Source of the DNA: Hypoxylon rubiginosum
Lineage: Eukaryota; Ascomycota; Sordariomycetes; Xylariales; Hypoxylaceae
Length of the DNA stretch: 64,000 bases
Direction: 5' to 3'
NCBI GenBank assembly: GCA_902806565.1
Contig: CADCXA010000009.1
Location: forward strand, 372,001-436,000
Shown here: positions 11,252-23,418 of the stretch, piece by piece
How the letters are laid out: each line of letters opens with the position of its first letter
How positions within the stretch are numbered: the first letter of the stretch is position 1
Position numbers and translations under genes: made by a program
The notes under the pieces: model-generated
The model's input: the letters and a program-made list of their open reading frames with translations, nothing else
What the model was told of the DNA's origin: nothing
Databases searched by the model: none

Positions 11252-11359
11252 GCTAGCTTGGCCGAGCGGTCTAAGGCGGTGGTTTTAAGTCGGATACAGA
11301 TCCTGTTATCTTGAACACCATTATCGAGAGATGCGCAGGTTCGAACCCTGCAGCTAGCA
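11252..11359 (+). tRNA. tRNA-Leu(UAA) with intron
   Basis: The acceptor GCTAGCT pairs perfectly with AGCTAGC (11352-11358) and the discriminator is A at 11359. The D arm is GCC...GGC. The anticodon stem GTGGT pairs with ACCAT (11317-11321), and the anticodon TAA is at 11286-11288. A 26-nt intron lies at 11290-11315. The class II variable arm is ATC-GAGA-GAT and the T arm is GCAGG-TTCGAAC-CCTGC. All features fit eukaryotic tRNA-Leu. Confidence 0.93.
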
Positions 11360-11367
11360 AAGTCTTC

Positions 11368-11372
11368 TTTTT
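11368..11372 (+). terminator. Pol III T-run terminator
   Basis: Five T residues begin nine bases after the tRNA-Leu end. Confidence 0.6.
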
Positions 11373-13070
11373 GTCCATTTGGCAGATAATATCTTTGCAT
11401 TTTTCTAATTATTCGTCCTTTTACAGTGTTTCTTTTTAAATCAATCATGCCCGAATATTCTATCGATGTGGACTTCTACATGTAGCGGAACTACATAAAA
11501 TCAAGTACGCGGGGTTGAACATCAAGATTTTCTTCTAAACCTCGTCTACCTATTTGACCACGGCTGCCACGTTGAAGAAGTGGATTTGGTGACGACCTTG
11601 GGAAGTGGACCGAGGAAATGATTCAGGCAATCTGATCCAGGGCTCTCCGCAAATCAAGACTCTGGTCGATTCTTTGCTGCCAAGCGACAGCTCAGCAGGA
11701 ACATATATGACTCGCAGTAGGAATAGGACAGGGCATCCAAAATATTCATTGTGACCGGACTTGGAGGAGTCAGACCTATTAAAGCCAAAGCGAGAGCTAT
11801 CGTTAAGGGCTAAATTGCTATCGAAGATGGTAGGACCACGTATCACTATCACGCGGTCACGATTTATTGGACTAATGAAGAAGAGGTGGCAGCTAGAATT
11901 AAAACAATTCAAAACATTTCTCGTTCGAAGCAACCGGAGCTGGTTAGGAACCCGTAACTCTTTTATCGGATTCGGGACAGACCCCTGCGGCAATCAGATC
12001 GCTCCGTGAAGATCACGGGTGACGAAAGGAGGGTCTGGGCGTACTAATCGATAAAATTGACATTTGGAGAACCCAAGTTATTTCTCACCCTCTGATCCAT
12101 ACAAATATTGTAAACCTCCAAGAGCCGGTCTGTCACCTGAAGGAGGACATCACTATAGATGCAGTACAAGATATTTGTGTTGCTATTCTTGATAGCACCT
12201 CATCTTATAGGTCGTGCGAGGCTTCGAGGCTAGGATCTGCATCCCACACTCTTCCATGCACCTGGAAGCCTGGAAGCCCTGGCAGCCCTGGCATTTAGCG
12301 TTCGATATTAGGGTACAGTATTTTGTACATGCAGAATCGCGGTGGCACACCTTTAGCGCCCAGGCACAGCGCAACTTGATCTTCGATGATCCTTACGTGT
12401 TAGGGAAAATTCGAACGCCTTTGATATCATCGGAGCTCAGACAGCTCTGCAGCCCTTTTTGGGGGAATATAACTCCTGAAAACTTTTCATCCTCATTTCC
12501 CTTTTTTTCACTTTGCAATTCGATTCACTTCTGACTTGTAGTAGTCTGCCCTGAGTAGGTGATTTACTGAAGTCTACATTGGTACCTAGTCATCGAAGCT
12601 GAAAGTTAGAGACGACTCGCACACTTTGAATATCTAACGTCACATCCAGGGGTTAGCAGAACTTGCAGCACTTGTCAGGGCAGGCCCCATTTTGGGAATG
12701 AGTTGGATGTGGGTGGAAGCGCGTCCACCTAAATCGGCAATATACCTTCAAGGGCTTTTTGCGTTTCCCTCTTTTAAAAATTTCAGACAAGACGCGACGC
12801 ATCTTCATCATTTTTTGATCCATTTTTTTGTTGCTGTTCACCACCAGCTACAAATTACGTCAATCCAACATTTGCCGCGTCATAATTCACTACGGCGCGT
12901 CCATATTTTCGCACCAGGATTCTTTTTGGTGCACATATTAGTCGAATTGGCAAATACTTGACTGAAACCTCAACTGCTACGAAAAGGGGGAAAAAAAAGA
13001 GCTACACAAATAACGAACGACACCCACCCACTCGGTCGAGCTGCGGCCACGCACGATTTGACTATTCATC
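11373..13070. other. Intergenic region upstream of the nucleotide-sugar transporter
   Basis: No gene supported. A 147-codon minus-strand frame at 11550-11993 overlaps a plus-strand frame; neither shows a family motif. The last 300 bases are probably promoter and leader of the transporter gene. Confidence 0.45.
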
Positions 13071-14614
13071 ATGGCTCTCCTTGATGGTACCCCGCAATCC
13101 GTGGGAGGGCCGACACTACTCGGCATGCCCATGAAGCAAGTTTCTCTTATTACGGTATGTGGTTGGGAAAGGATCGCATTCGATGATCGCACAGCGTCGC
13201 TAACATTTCGCCGTTCCTAGTTGACCTTCCAAAACTCAGCCTTGATTCTCCTCATGCACTACTCTCGAATGATGCCACCGAGTGGTGATCACCGATATTT
13301 CACCTCGACAGCCGTGTTCCTGACAGAGGTGATCAAGTTCGCCATCTCCTTAACGTTTGCCATGTACGAAGTCGCGAGAAACATAGCCCCTTCAACGCCT
13401 GCGACTGTCATATTCGAGCAGATTTACCGCTCCGTCTTTTCTGGTGATGGATGGAAGCTCGCAATTCCCGCGACGCTCTATACTCTGCAGAACATGTTGC
13501 AGTATGTGGCAGTGGGAAACTTGGATCCGGTACATTTCCAGATCCTGTACCAGCTTAAGATCCTTACGACCGCCGTCTTCACGGTCTTTATGCTCGGCCG
13601 ATCGTTGACGGTGAAGCGCTGGATTTCTCTCATCGTCCTGACTATTGGCGTTTCGGTGGTATCGATACCATCCTCCAACTCGAAAGACAGCTCCTTCATG
13701 ATCCACGACATGACAGATCACTTCTTCCCCCGGTCGGTGCACGAACTAGGACAGATGGCGAACGGCATGGGCGACGTTGCGAGGGAACTCACAAAACGTG
13801 GCATGGACAGTATGGTTGAGGTCGGTCAAGCTCTCGCAAAGCGCTCGGCGACATACGAAGGGATCGAAGAAGATCAAAATACCGCGCCCATTATGAACTA
13901 CTCGATAGGACTATTAGCTGTAATGGTTGTTGCCGTACTCTCTGGCTTAACAGGGGTCTACTTCGAGAAGGTTCTTAAAGACACGGAAAACCCAGCTTCG
14001 GTCTGGACTCGCAATATTCAGCTGTCCTTCTACTCGCTATTTCCGGCATTACTGGGTATTATCTTCAAGGACGGCCAGGAGATCGCGAAGCATGGCTTCT
14101 TCGATGGCTACAACTGGATCGTCTGGTCCTTGATTATTCTGCAAGCGTTTGGTGGCGTGCTTGCCTCGCTTTGCATCAACTATGCCGACAATATCGCCAA
14201 GAACTTCGCCACGAGCATCAGCATTGTTATAGGCTTCCTGTTTAGTGTCTGGTTCTTCAGGGTTCAGGTGACATTAACGGTGCGTCGTACCGCAGGAGAA
14301 ATTGTCACACTTGTTCGTATAGTATGCTAATGGAACTGCAGTTTTTGATTGGAACGGTTCTGGTTCTCGGCTCCATCTTTCTCTACACCGGCCCTGACCG
14401 GAAGCGAGGCCGACCGCCCCCAATCAACATTGTCAGCTTCGAGAAGACGACGATCGACCCGATGAACACGCCGAGGTACGCAGATAACAAGCTTAGCGTT
14501 CCCGATCCGCTTGAGAACATCAAGGGCATGGGCCTCTCAACGTCTCGCCCTTCCTCGCCGTTGCGGTACCATAACCGCGTGCCCTCGTCGCAAGGCAAGA
14601 ACAGAGATGAATGA
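13071..14614 (+). CDS. UDP-sugar transporter (SLC35A / nucleotide-sugar transporter family)
   Basis: A Golgi multi-pass antiporter that exchanges UDP-galactose or UDP-GlcNAc for UMP. Exons are 13071-13154, 13221-14279 and 14342-14614 (471 aa). The first intron restores MKQVSLIT-LTFQNSALILLMHYSR, the conserved first helix. The second joins FRVQVTLT to FLIGTVLVLGSIFLY, the last helix; its branch point is GCTAAT. Other family landmarks are YTLQNMLQYVAVGNLDPVHF, QILYQLKILTTAVFTVFMLG, TGVYFEKVLK and NYADNIAKNFATSISIVIGF. A hydrophilic loop of about 60 residues (about 185-245) between two helices is a common fungal insert. The C-terminal tail is cytosolic and disordered. S. pombe Gms1 is the nearest named relative I can suggest; exact sugar specificity cannot be read from sequence. 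Confidence 0.88.
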
Positions 14615-15483
14615 GGTCTTGAAATGTGAATTGGATAAAGAAGCTATCTGCTCACAATGCAATTCTCGACGGGTGTCGATCCCTCGAATTACCAGAGAAT
14701 CTAGCCGGGTTAAGTGCCGAGCCGAAGGTAAAATGAGGTTCGCATTATCGAATACGAGACTTTGTGGTATCATGACAAGTCACTGAGTGATTTTGGAGAA
14801 TACACAAGTCAACTGTGATCGAAAACATAACCTCGAACAGCTTGGGAATTGGAAGCTAGGAACAAAACAGGTTATGGAACTGATGAGAGAGACCTCATAA
14901 GAGAGGCATGACTTTATATATATACGTGTAAATACTTCTCTTTTCTCAGCTTTGGTGTTTCTGCACTGTCGACGCCAATGCTCTCAATGAGATACGATGC
15001 CAAATTCAGGTTGTTCCAACCCCTTTTTTGAATTATGTGGTAATGGTAGTTAACTCAACTGACATTGGGAAGGACCGAAGAGATACGATCAAATCGTGGC
15101 TTATGTCAGGATGTCTGGGTCGGGCATGCCATTTCTTGCAATGCTAAACTTCAGCAGGTAGCAGGTACGATCATGAAGTGGAGTTTTCCAAACTTAGACC
15201 TTCAGATCCCTTAAATCTTACCTGGGCAGGTGTCGGGTGTTTAGTCCATGGCGTTATTCCATTCATCTTCGACGTTAATTCTTTCCCGGGCATCATTCGA
15301 TTTCTACTCTTCCAACCCCCTCGCCATCGGCATTCAATATGCTACTTTCGCGCCATCATCGACCAGTTGATGTCGTATATCCTTACTGAGGGTTGTTGTA
15401 GTGTTACTTGTACCGTGGCCGACTGCCATTACGTGTTGCCGAGATTGTTCTACCATATAAGAGCCATTACTTCAATTTAGACC
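14615..15483. other. Intergenic region before the Mer3 gene
   Basis: No gene supported. The open frame at 15178-15480 ends just before the helicase start, has no recognisable domain and most likely lies in its promoter or leader. TATATATATA occurs at 14915-14925. Confidence 0.45.
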
Positions 15484-18400
15484 ATGGCTAGCGGCGCCGG
15501 GTCGGACGGAGATAGCCATATCTACGGATTTCCAAACAGAACTGGGCGCGATAGACATACTCAGAATATCATCGATCATACCAACACCCTATTCCCAGAC
15601 CTTAGCCGCCGACTGCCTCGTTTTAGTAGCGAGTATGGAGTGTTGAGCAGCCAACTTGATGATCAAGGAGGGGATGATCAGGACCTCGATGACTTTGGTA
15701 AGTCGGCTAGCACAACTGATCCTCTTAGTGATATCCTTGGGCTATAATAACTCCCGAGATGAACAGATCGTGGTGTGCTAGGCCGACCACAGATGCCACG
15801 CATCCCACCCTCAAACTACCATGACCACCGCCTATCGTTGCTCCCCTTCAATACCCCTAATCAACAACGACGTGTAATAGGAGATGCTAGCCGTCATTTC
15901 GGGCAGTTCATACCACGAGAACCTGATTTTCAGTCACCGCTGTCAGATGCTACGACTCGTGTAGGAAGATTCGAACCAAGCCCGGCCTCTCAATCTATTT
16001 TTGGGCGCGAAGGGTCTCGTAGGATACGAGAACTTCAGCCTGGAAACCAGACGGGCACGCCCCCTTTCTACACTGGTTAGTCCAACAATCGAGTTTATCT
16101 ATAGAAGGTATAATAACAACGGTGCAAGCTTCGGATTCAGCCCCGACTCTCGACAACCCATCCAGCAGTAGTTCACCGACGAACTTCGGTGCATCAAGCC
16201 CTTCTACGCGCCTCAGCATCAAACGAAATGCCAAGCTCACAGGAAGTCCTCTTGTAACGCATAAGAGGGCTAGCAATTTGAAGTTGAACCTTGAACATGC
16301 TCCGGACGAACCCCCGGTCGTAAAGTCTACTCGCCTCATTGACCCTCGACAAGCCCTGCCTGACAAGTTCCGAAATGTTTTTCCCTACGAGCTCTTCAAT
16401 GTTGTCCAGTCTAAATGTTTTCCGCTCGTATACGGCACGAACGACAACGTTGTCGTATCCGCCCCGACAGGCTGTGGAAAGACTGCAATACTGGAAATGG
16501 CAATCTGCAAGCTCGTTATGAGTCCAGGCAGCGAGAACTTCAAGATTGTCTATCAGGCGCCGACAAAATCCCTATGCTCAGAGCGAGCGCGAGATTGGGA
16601 GAAGAAATTCAGCCACATGAATTTACGATGCATTGAGCTTACTGGCGATACCTCGCAGGTACAGGCGAGTCGAGTGGGCACCGCGTCAATTATCGTCACT
16701 ACCCCTGAGAAGTGGGACTCCATTACGAGGAAGTGGTCGGACCACCGAAAGCTGTTGGAGATGATCCGCCTAGTTCTCATTGACGAAGTCCATATCTTGA
16801 AAGATACCCGCGGTGCTACGTTGGAGGCCGTCGTTTCACGCATGAAAACCATCGGGGCAAACGTCCGCTTCGTAGCCTTGAGCGCTACGGTACCCAACAT
16901 TGGAGATGTTGCGAGGTGGCTCGGACGTGATCATGTAAATCCACTGGAACCAGCCCGCGCCGAGGCTTTTGGTGAAGAGCTGCGGCCAGTCAAACTACAG
17001 CGATATGTCTACGGATACCCGGGTGGTGATAATGACTTTATCTTCAACAAGACACTCGATGGAAAACTGAACATGGTACTCGCCAAGCACTCAAAGAAGA
17101 AACCAATCATGATTTTCTGCTTCACCCGGAAGTCTTGTGAGCAGACGGCCCAGAGGCTAGCGGAGTGGTGGTCAAGCTCTAGAGCCGAGGATAGAGCCTG
17201 GCCCGCACCGACGAGACGGGTCCCCGTCGTCAACAGAGATCTGCAGGAACTCGTCAGGTATGGTGTGGCTTTCCATCACGCAGGACTCGACGCCCAAGAC
17301 AGATCAGCGGTAGCACAAAACTTCCTCGACGGTCAGATTTACGTTATATGTTGTACGTCTACCCTAGCAGTTGGGGTCAATCTTCCCTGTCATACTGTGG
17401 TCCTCAAGGGTACAACTGGGTACTCGGATAACAAGGCACAAGAATATTCGGACTTAGAGGTTATGCAAATGCTTGGCCGTGCTGGGCGGCCGCAATTCGA
17501 CGACAGTGCTGTGGCTATTATCATGACTAGAGCGGCAAATGTTGACCGATATAAGAAGATGATGACCGGAGATGAAACCTTGGAAAGCACGCTACATCGA
17601 AATCTGGTAGAACACCTCAACTCCGAAATTAGCCTCGGTACTATCCAAGATGTCCAAACTGCGAAGAAGTGGATTGGAGGCACATTCCTCAGCGTCAGAG
17701 TGCGCCAGTCCCCATTACTATATCTTGAGGGAGCTCGCAATGCCGACGATGCAAATGAGACGATGGGGGAGTGGTGCGAGAAGGATATCAAGTTACTGCA
17801 AAAATCCGGGTTAGTTACTGAGAACGCGCCGTTCAAGTGCACTGAATACGGACATGCTATGTCGAGATACATGGTCAAATTCGAGACCATGGAACTGCTC
17901 TTGTCAATCCCTCGTGGTGCGGCGCTTGAAGAGATCGTATGTTCAATCAGACAAATGCTTGTTGTTTGAATCAATCATTAACTGGTGCCTATAGCTCGCG
18001 ACGCTCTGCACAGCCTCCGAATTCAGGGACTTTCGATTCAAGCCTGACGAACGCGCTCTTTTCCGTGAGCTCAACAAATCCCCATTCATTCTCTACCCTA
18101 TCAGAGAGACAGTGACCGAGGTCTGGCACAAGGTCTTCCTGATAATCCAAGTCCACCTTGGTTGCGTGGAGTTGCCGAGCGAAAAGGGGTTCGGCCACCT
18201 TAGATGCAGGATTGCGGCAGACAAAATTGCCATATTTGATCGACTTAACCGTTTAGTCCGTTGCTTTGTGGATTGCAGAGCCTTCGATAATGACGGCCTG
18301 AGCATGAAAGCTGGCCTTGAGCTCGCCCGTGCTCTTGCTGCGAATTCGTGGGACAACAAACCATCGCAACTTTCGCAAATCCCCGGATCTGGACCTGTAA

Positions 18401-20322
18401 CGGTACGAAAATGGGTCAGCCATGAAGTCTATACGGTATTGAGTCTGGCCGATAGAGACTTTGAAGAAATCGAGCGTATCTCAAGCAGAAACCCTCCATA
18501 CGGGATGAACCTGTTAAAAACCCTGGAGAAATTCCCCCGTTTGACAATGCGAGCTCAATTAGTCACTAGGACTGCGCATCGATCACAGCCTGAAGATAAT
18601 GTCACAGTGGCATTGAAGGTCAATCTTGGTTACGGCAATGCAAAAGGTATGCCGAACTGGAATGGCAAAGTACCAGCTGTGACATTCATGGTTCTGACTA
18701 CAGATGGAAATCTCGCGTACTTTTGGCGCGGGAATCTAAGGAGGGTTGACAAAACGACTGGCCTTGATCTCGAGTTCCCCGTTGTGCTTAGCGAACCAGG
18801 CCAGAAAATATCCTGCTACTTTAGCTGCGAAGAGATCGTCGGAACTCAGGTCACTAAGGTATTACAGCCTGATGTACCGGAGGCAGCTTTTAAGAGACGG
18901 ACCCAGCCGGCACGCTATCCAACGCAAATAACGAGCTCGCTCGATGACGACACGGATTATGAAGAGGTCCCAGACGAAGATATGCTAAGTGCTGTCTTAA
19001 GTTCAGCTAAGCAGAGTGATGAGACACAGCAAGCAGAACATCTCGACCCTATAGAGGAGGACTTTACAAGCATCGATGCTTCACTGGCGCAAGACGAAGA
19101 CTCTCTAACCCCTGATCTTATGAAGATGGACAATGGAAAATGGATGTGCAATCATCGTTGCCGAAACGGCGGTCCTACCACGACAGGCAAACCCTGCCAC
19201 CATAAATGTTGCCATGAAGGAGTAGACAAACCTCGAACTCGTCGTCCCCATCAAGACAAGAAAAAGGATAACAAGAGCACTGGAGACAATGAAACAACCA
19301 AAGGCAGCTCTGCTATTGAACCCTCGGCGCAATACCGTCGGACTTCTCAGGCCGTCGTAGACAAATCTAAGGGAAATGAGCAAGCAGACCCCAAGTCTAC
19401 CACCGTCTACGAGTTACACGATGGAAATGCCAGGGAAACACCTGCTAAACGTGGCCCTATGACAACTCTTGCGAACGTGAAAAGAAAACGCATGATTGAT
19501 GACAACAATGGAATGATGCTCGTGAAGAGACGGGGCCGGACTCAAGGATATACCTCAGACTTGGACACACCATCAGATATTGAATGTATCGATCTCTCTA
19601 TGATATCAGGGAAAAGCAAGGCGAATCGCCCCCCATTGACACGGCCAGACTTCACAGAGAAGACGAGGGCCAAGATCCTGCGGAAGGCGGCCAGCTCATC
19701 CTCGGTTCCGTGGACCTCTAAGGGCGACTCTTCTAATTCGTATATAGTAGGTTACGGCGAGGCACCACAGGGCTCAGTCGAAGTGGATCGAATGTGCCAT
19801 GACTACACTTACTCTCAGTATGCTTACGATAGCTTCGAAGACGATGATCTGCCCGACCTGGATACCATCATGCAAGACTACGAATCAAATAAGGGCACCA
19901 CGTCTCAGGCCAGATTGAAGAAGGATGAAACCCTATACCCTGGTGTTGTTCAAACGCTGAAGGAAAGCATGGATTATGGCCAGAAGCCGAATCTTAGCTT
20001 TACGATAGTCGATGAATTGCAGAAGGCATCCGATCGATTCGATTTGCCCTCCGCCAATCCATCGAGCACGCTACGGCAACCTAGTCTAATGGAACAAGAA
20101 GCAGAAACACTGCTAGAGCCGTCTGCATTCATCCAACCCTCCCCTATTTCGGAACGAGGGGACAAGTCACCCCTTTTCTTCGATTCGGATCCTTTCCAGC
20201 TAGCCACAAGTACCGAAGTTTCCTCAGAACTTGTCGAGAGTGATCCCGATCCTGCTTGGCTGTCGGAATTCGATTCGGAGTTCATTAATAGCCTTCGTGG
20301 TTGTGTCAATTTTGTGGACTAA
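15484..20322 (+). CDS. MER3: Mer3/HFM1-type meiotic DNA helicase
   Basis: A Ski2-like 3'-5' DNA helicase that stabilises recombination intermediates and promotes interfering crossovers in meiosis. Exons are 15484-15697, 15767-16075, 16129-17936 and 17995-20322 (1552 aa); every junction keeps frame. Residues 1-250 are disordered. Helicase motifs in order are: I SAPTGCGKT (about 285), II DEVH (about 393), III SATVPN, then FHHAGLDAQDR, V TSTLAVGVNLP and VI QMLGRAGRPQ. A winged helix and a Sec63 domain follow (EFRDFRFKPDERALFRELNK; IPGSGPVTVRKW). The last 400 residues are disordered except for a Cys/His cluster near residues 1161-1185 (MCNHRC...PCHHKCC), which looks like a zinc site. The 3-exon N-terminus rests on splice consensus and open frame only; the helicase core is certain. 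No other meiotic gene is adjacent. Confidence 0.9.
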
Positions 20323-21489
20323 TCTATTCACCAGGAGCCAATCAGTTTTTCGCTCATAGTCAAGCGTGAGAGCGGACCAGAACGATGCTATTGAAGGATA
20401 TGGTCCCATCTTACATGGTCCCTTTTAACTTTGCTAACACGCCTATGGATTCAAGCATGATGGCGAAAATATTTACAAGCTAACGAATAACCACCATTCA
20501 AATATGTTCCAACTATGCGACAATGGCAGCCTCAAGCCGGCAATAGTCGAGGATGCGCTGCGCAAAGAAACAAGTACACTGCAGAGTGGAACTTTTGCTA
20601 CTTAGCACATATAGAGCTTGTAACTAGTTGCGTTGGGAGATGATTTCAAAGAAGTAGTAATTATAATGGCTTTATCACATACAACATCAATGACACTTGG
20701 TGCTACTTTAGGTACAGTGCCAGGTGGGTGGACATCGGAACGAGGCGTTGCACGTCTATTCCCTTCTTGCCTTTGTCCCTCTGATTTGATCCAATCTTGA
20801 CAAGCTACCTTGTTGTCATTGTTTGATCAGTAGTCACTCAGACAAGGCACTGTGCAACCTCATGTCTAGCTAATTCGCGCTACAGTATATATTTGCTAGT
20901 TTCAATACCAGTTACGGCGGCTAATACTTACGAATTTGTTAGCTCCTCCTGCCCTAGATAAATTGAACCGTTAGTGCCATGTATCTTTTCTCGCCTCGGT
21001 GTTGAGACTGTGTGATTATGTATAACTAATGACTAGGATTGGACCCAACCGGGTGATAGGAGTAGAGTCATTTCTTGGAAATCAGATGGTTTTTGACGCA
21101 GTACAGTCACATTTGGTATCTAGGAGGCGAATAATTCCGAGTTCTACAAATATGCTCTATCCGCCAGCTATTCATACCGCAGCTCTCGATACAGGCTGCC
21201 GCTCTATTCGACTTAATTGAGGACTATGAAGCGAACGACCCTAAAATAGACGCCAACCTTTGTTGCGAAGACATTGAACACAATAAACTATTATTAGACC
21301 TAATTCAAGGAACCATATAACTCTTAATCGTCTTACATCAGATATCTCATATAATTATCCCAACACGCAACTAGAAGCTTTCGACATATGGAATCGACAT
21401 ATTTCCCCCATCCCTTCCCGAATATACCATAAGGTACCACCACACCGAACAATATTCATCACCCACATCGAGATTCATACTCTCACACA
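20323..21489. other. Intergenic region
   Basis: No supported gene on either strand. The final part, upstream of 21490, is the likely promoter of the F-box-like gene. Confidence 0.45.
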
Positions 21490-22524
21490 ATGAGTGTGTC
21501 TGAGGAACAGGACATAGAATTGGAGAGCTTAGCTTGCGAGTACATTGCTAAGGAACGGACTAAGGATAGAGACCTCTGCCCTCGGGAATACCGGACGCGT
21601 GGGAATGAACTAGTCGCAGTCGCTAGCCCTGGAGAGGTGCTACGGTCTTACAATAAAGAACAGATTGCTACCGAGTTCCACGTCTTCATGAATCTACCAG
21701 CCGAGGTTCGCATTATGATCTACAAATGCTGCCTCACAAAGGGTACAATCTTTGTGCCCAGAGGCGCTTTCACCTCCCGCGTCAAGTACAAGAAAAAATA
21801 CACAATGGACGCTCAAATACCCCCGACTCAGACAGAGCGCTACAGGGGCGTCCCAAAGGACTGGGGCGCATTGTACGCAACAAAGAAGCACATAGGCTTG
21901 ATATGCGGCGTGAGCAGGCAGGTCCAAACGGAAGCACTCCCCGTCTTCTACGGCCAGAACCGCTTCGTGCTCCCCTACGGCTACTGGGTCATCCCCAACA
22001 TACTGGACACCCCCGGGACGCTCACGACGCCGCACGGCCAGATCGGCAACTGCATGCGGGACATCAGCGTCGCCTTCGACTCGCGGGACGACGAGGCGGC
22101 GACGCGGTCGGCGCCCCTGTGCCCGCCGGACACGGACGACGGGCACGGGAACGTGGTAGACCAGGAGAAGTTCTTGCGGGACGCCCACGATGAGCGGGTG
22201 GCGCGGGTGGGCTACATGTGGCGCCGCCGCATCTGGCACCTGCAGGCGATGCGGCTGGACCGGGTGCGGCTGTGCCTCCGCGAGTGCAAGTGCCCGATGG
22301 GGTGCTGCCGGCTGGTGGGCATGGCCCTGGAGGAGCTGGAGGGTTCTTCTTCGTCCTGCTTCTCCCGCCCCGGCAGGTGGAAGTTCTCGTTCCCGAGGGA
22401 GGTCGAGGTCGTGGGGTGGAGGGGCGAGGGGGAGAGGGTGCGCATCGAGGAGGCGCTGCGGCGGACGTTTCGGGGGGACGTGCCGGTGGAGATTACGTTT
22501 GTGGAGGATGAAGGGGATGTGTAG
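21490..22524 (+). CDS. F-box-like / 2EXR-like fungal protein
   Basis: A single-exon 344-aa protein. Residues about 57-85 read FHVFMNLPAEVRIMIYKCCL, the LP-x-E-(V/I)R-x-x-I(Y/W) signature found in the large fungal group of F-box-like, 2EXR and related domains. This is followed about 70 residues later by GVSRQVQTEALPVFYGQNRF, the second conserved block of the same group. Together they suggest a full domain of this group, whose members are mostly uncharacterised. The C-terminal third contains the unusual cluster CLRECKCPMGCC near residue 260. From about 21960 onward the codons become strongly GC-rich. Substrate and partners are unknown; whether it binds Skp1 cannot be told. Confidence 0.72.
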   Translation: MSVSEEQDIELESLACEYIAKERTKDRDLCPREYRTRGNELVAVASPGEVLRSYNKEQIATEFHVFMNLPAEVRIMIYKCCLTKGTIFVPRGAFTSRVKYKKKYTMDAQIPPTQTERYRGVPKDWGALYATKKHIGLICGVSRQVQTEALPVFYGQNRFVLPYGYWVIPNILDTPGTLTTPHGQIGNCMRDISVAFDSRDDEAATRSAPLCPPDTDDGHGNVVDQEKFLRDAHDERVARVGYMWRRRIWHLQAMRLDRVRLCLRECKCPMGCCRLVGMALEELEGSSSSCFSRPGRWKFSFPREVEVVGWRGEGERVRIEEALRRTFRGDVPVEITFVEDEGDV

Positions 22525-22964
22525 GTGGCGATGTAGGTAGCTAGGTAGCTAATGGGGGAGATAACGGACTGGGCTATATATAGGTAATCATCAAGAATGC
22601 GTTTCTTTGCCTGGTTTTTCTAAATTACGGCGGTTTGTCTGTGATCGGCGGTCGAATGGATCAGAAGTGACTGGAGCGGTATCAGCAGCTACAAGAGAGT
22701 CTTTACGTATTGCACAACTACGGCTACGAGAGGCAGCTAAAGCAGCTATCCCCTAAGATGTGCTGGTAAGTCAGTAAACTCACAGCGAGCCGGATAGGGG
22801 AGAATGTAGGATGCGGTCGATTCATTACGAGGAGCGACTCAAAGAATTGCCATTAACTACTCCCTATCTTGGTCACACCCTCATCAAGCATCTTCTCTCT
22901 TTTGCGAACTATCTCCTCTTTGGTGCGAACTATTTCTCGCCCCGAAGCCTCCTTGCACCCGAAA
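22525..22964. other. Intergenic region between convergent genes
   Basis: 3' flanks of the F-box-like gene (plus) and of the cysteine-rich gene A (minus). I see no further coding signal. Confidence 0.45.
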
Positions 22965-23418
22965 CTAATAACCATCGCAGGTAAGCCGGCCGGTGCGGTC
23001 GTCGTGGCATCGGCAGCCGCAGAGGCCGTCGTACAGACGGCAGGGGATGCATCCCTTGAGATGACCGTAGTAGATGCCGATGATTTGCCATCCGTTCTCC
23101 CGGGCGTCTGTAGTGTATGAACGTTAGTATTGTGGACGACTTGCCTGTGGCATACTATAGCGGGAGGGAGAGGGTTTTTGCGTACGCTCGCGGCAGAATC
23201 GGTGGGTTACGCGCTTGGGCTTCGTGCATCCGGCGCACTTGCACTTGTCTGTTGATCCCCGATGGTTAGTCGTTAGAATTTCCTAATCCCGTAGATGAAC
23301 AGGTAGAGATGGGTATGGATTCTGGATGAAGATACGTACGGTCAGGGCAGAAGAACTCTCCTACCCGGATAGAGACCCGGCACGAGGGCCGCTGGCAGTT
23401 GGGCAACTCATCAGACAT
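22965..23418 (-). CDS. Cysteine-rich modular mini-protein, copy A (intact)
   Basis: Found by splicing by eye. Exons (minus) are 23340-23418, 23186-23248 and 22965-23107; together 285 nt, 94 aa, TAG stop. Introns of 91 and 78 bp have GTACG donors, CTAAC / TACTAAC branch points and CAG acceptors. The protein has 13 Cys. Exon 1 encodes C8-x4-C13-x10-C24-x2-H27. Exon 2 (exactly 63 nt, 21 residues) encodes C29-x4-C34-x10-C45-x2-H48. Each intron splits the closing His codon (C|AC). Exon 3 encodes GCIPC...CGCRCHDDRTGR. The spacing suggests two small zinc-binding modules followed by a third Cys cluster. There is no signal peptide, so it is likely intracellular. Copy B at 24217-24816 shares the architecture, which is strong evidence for a real gene. 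I do not recognise a named family; a metal-binding or protein-binding role is inference. Confidence 0.78.

Noticed and set aside
11550..11993. Minus-strand frame of 147 codons
   Set aside because: No recognisable motif; an equally open plus-strand frame overlaps it. A relic is possible but I could not match one.
15178..15480. Plus-strand frame of about 100 codons ending before the Mer3 start
   Set aside because: No motif, stops just ahead of the helicase start, best explained as promoter or leader.
16076..16104. Earlier acceptor for Mer3 intron 2 (ATAG at 16101-16104)
   Set aside because: It would make a 29-bp intron, too short; the acceptor at 16127-16128 gives 53 bp and keeps frame.
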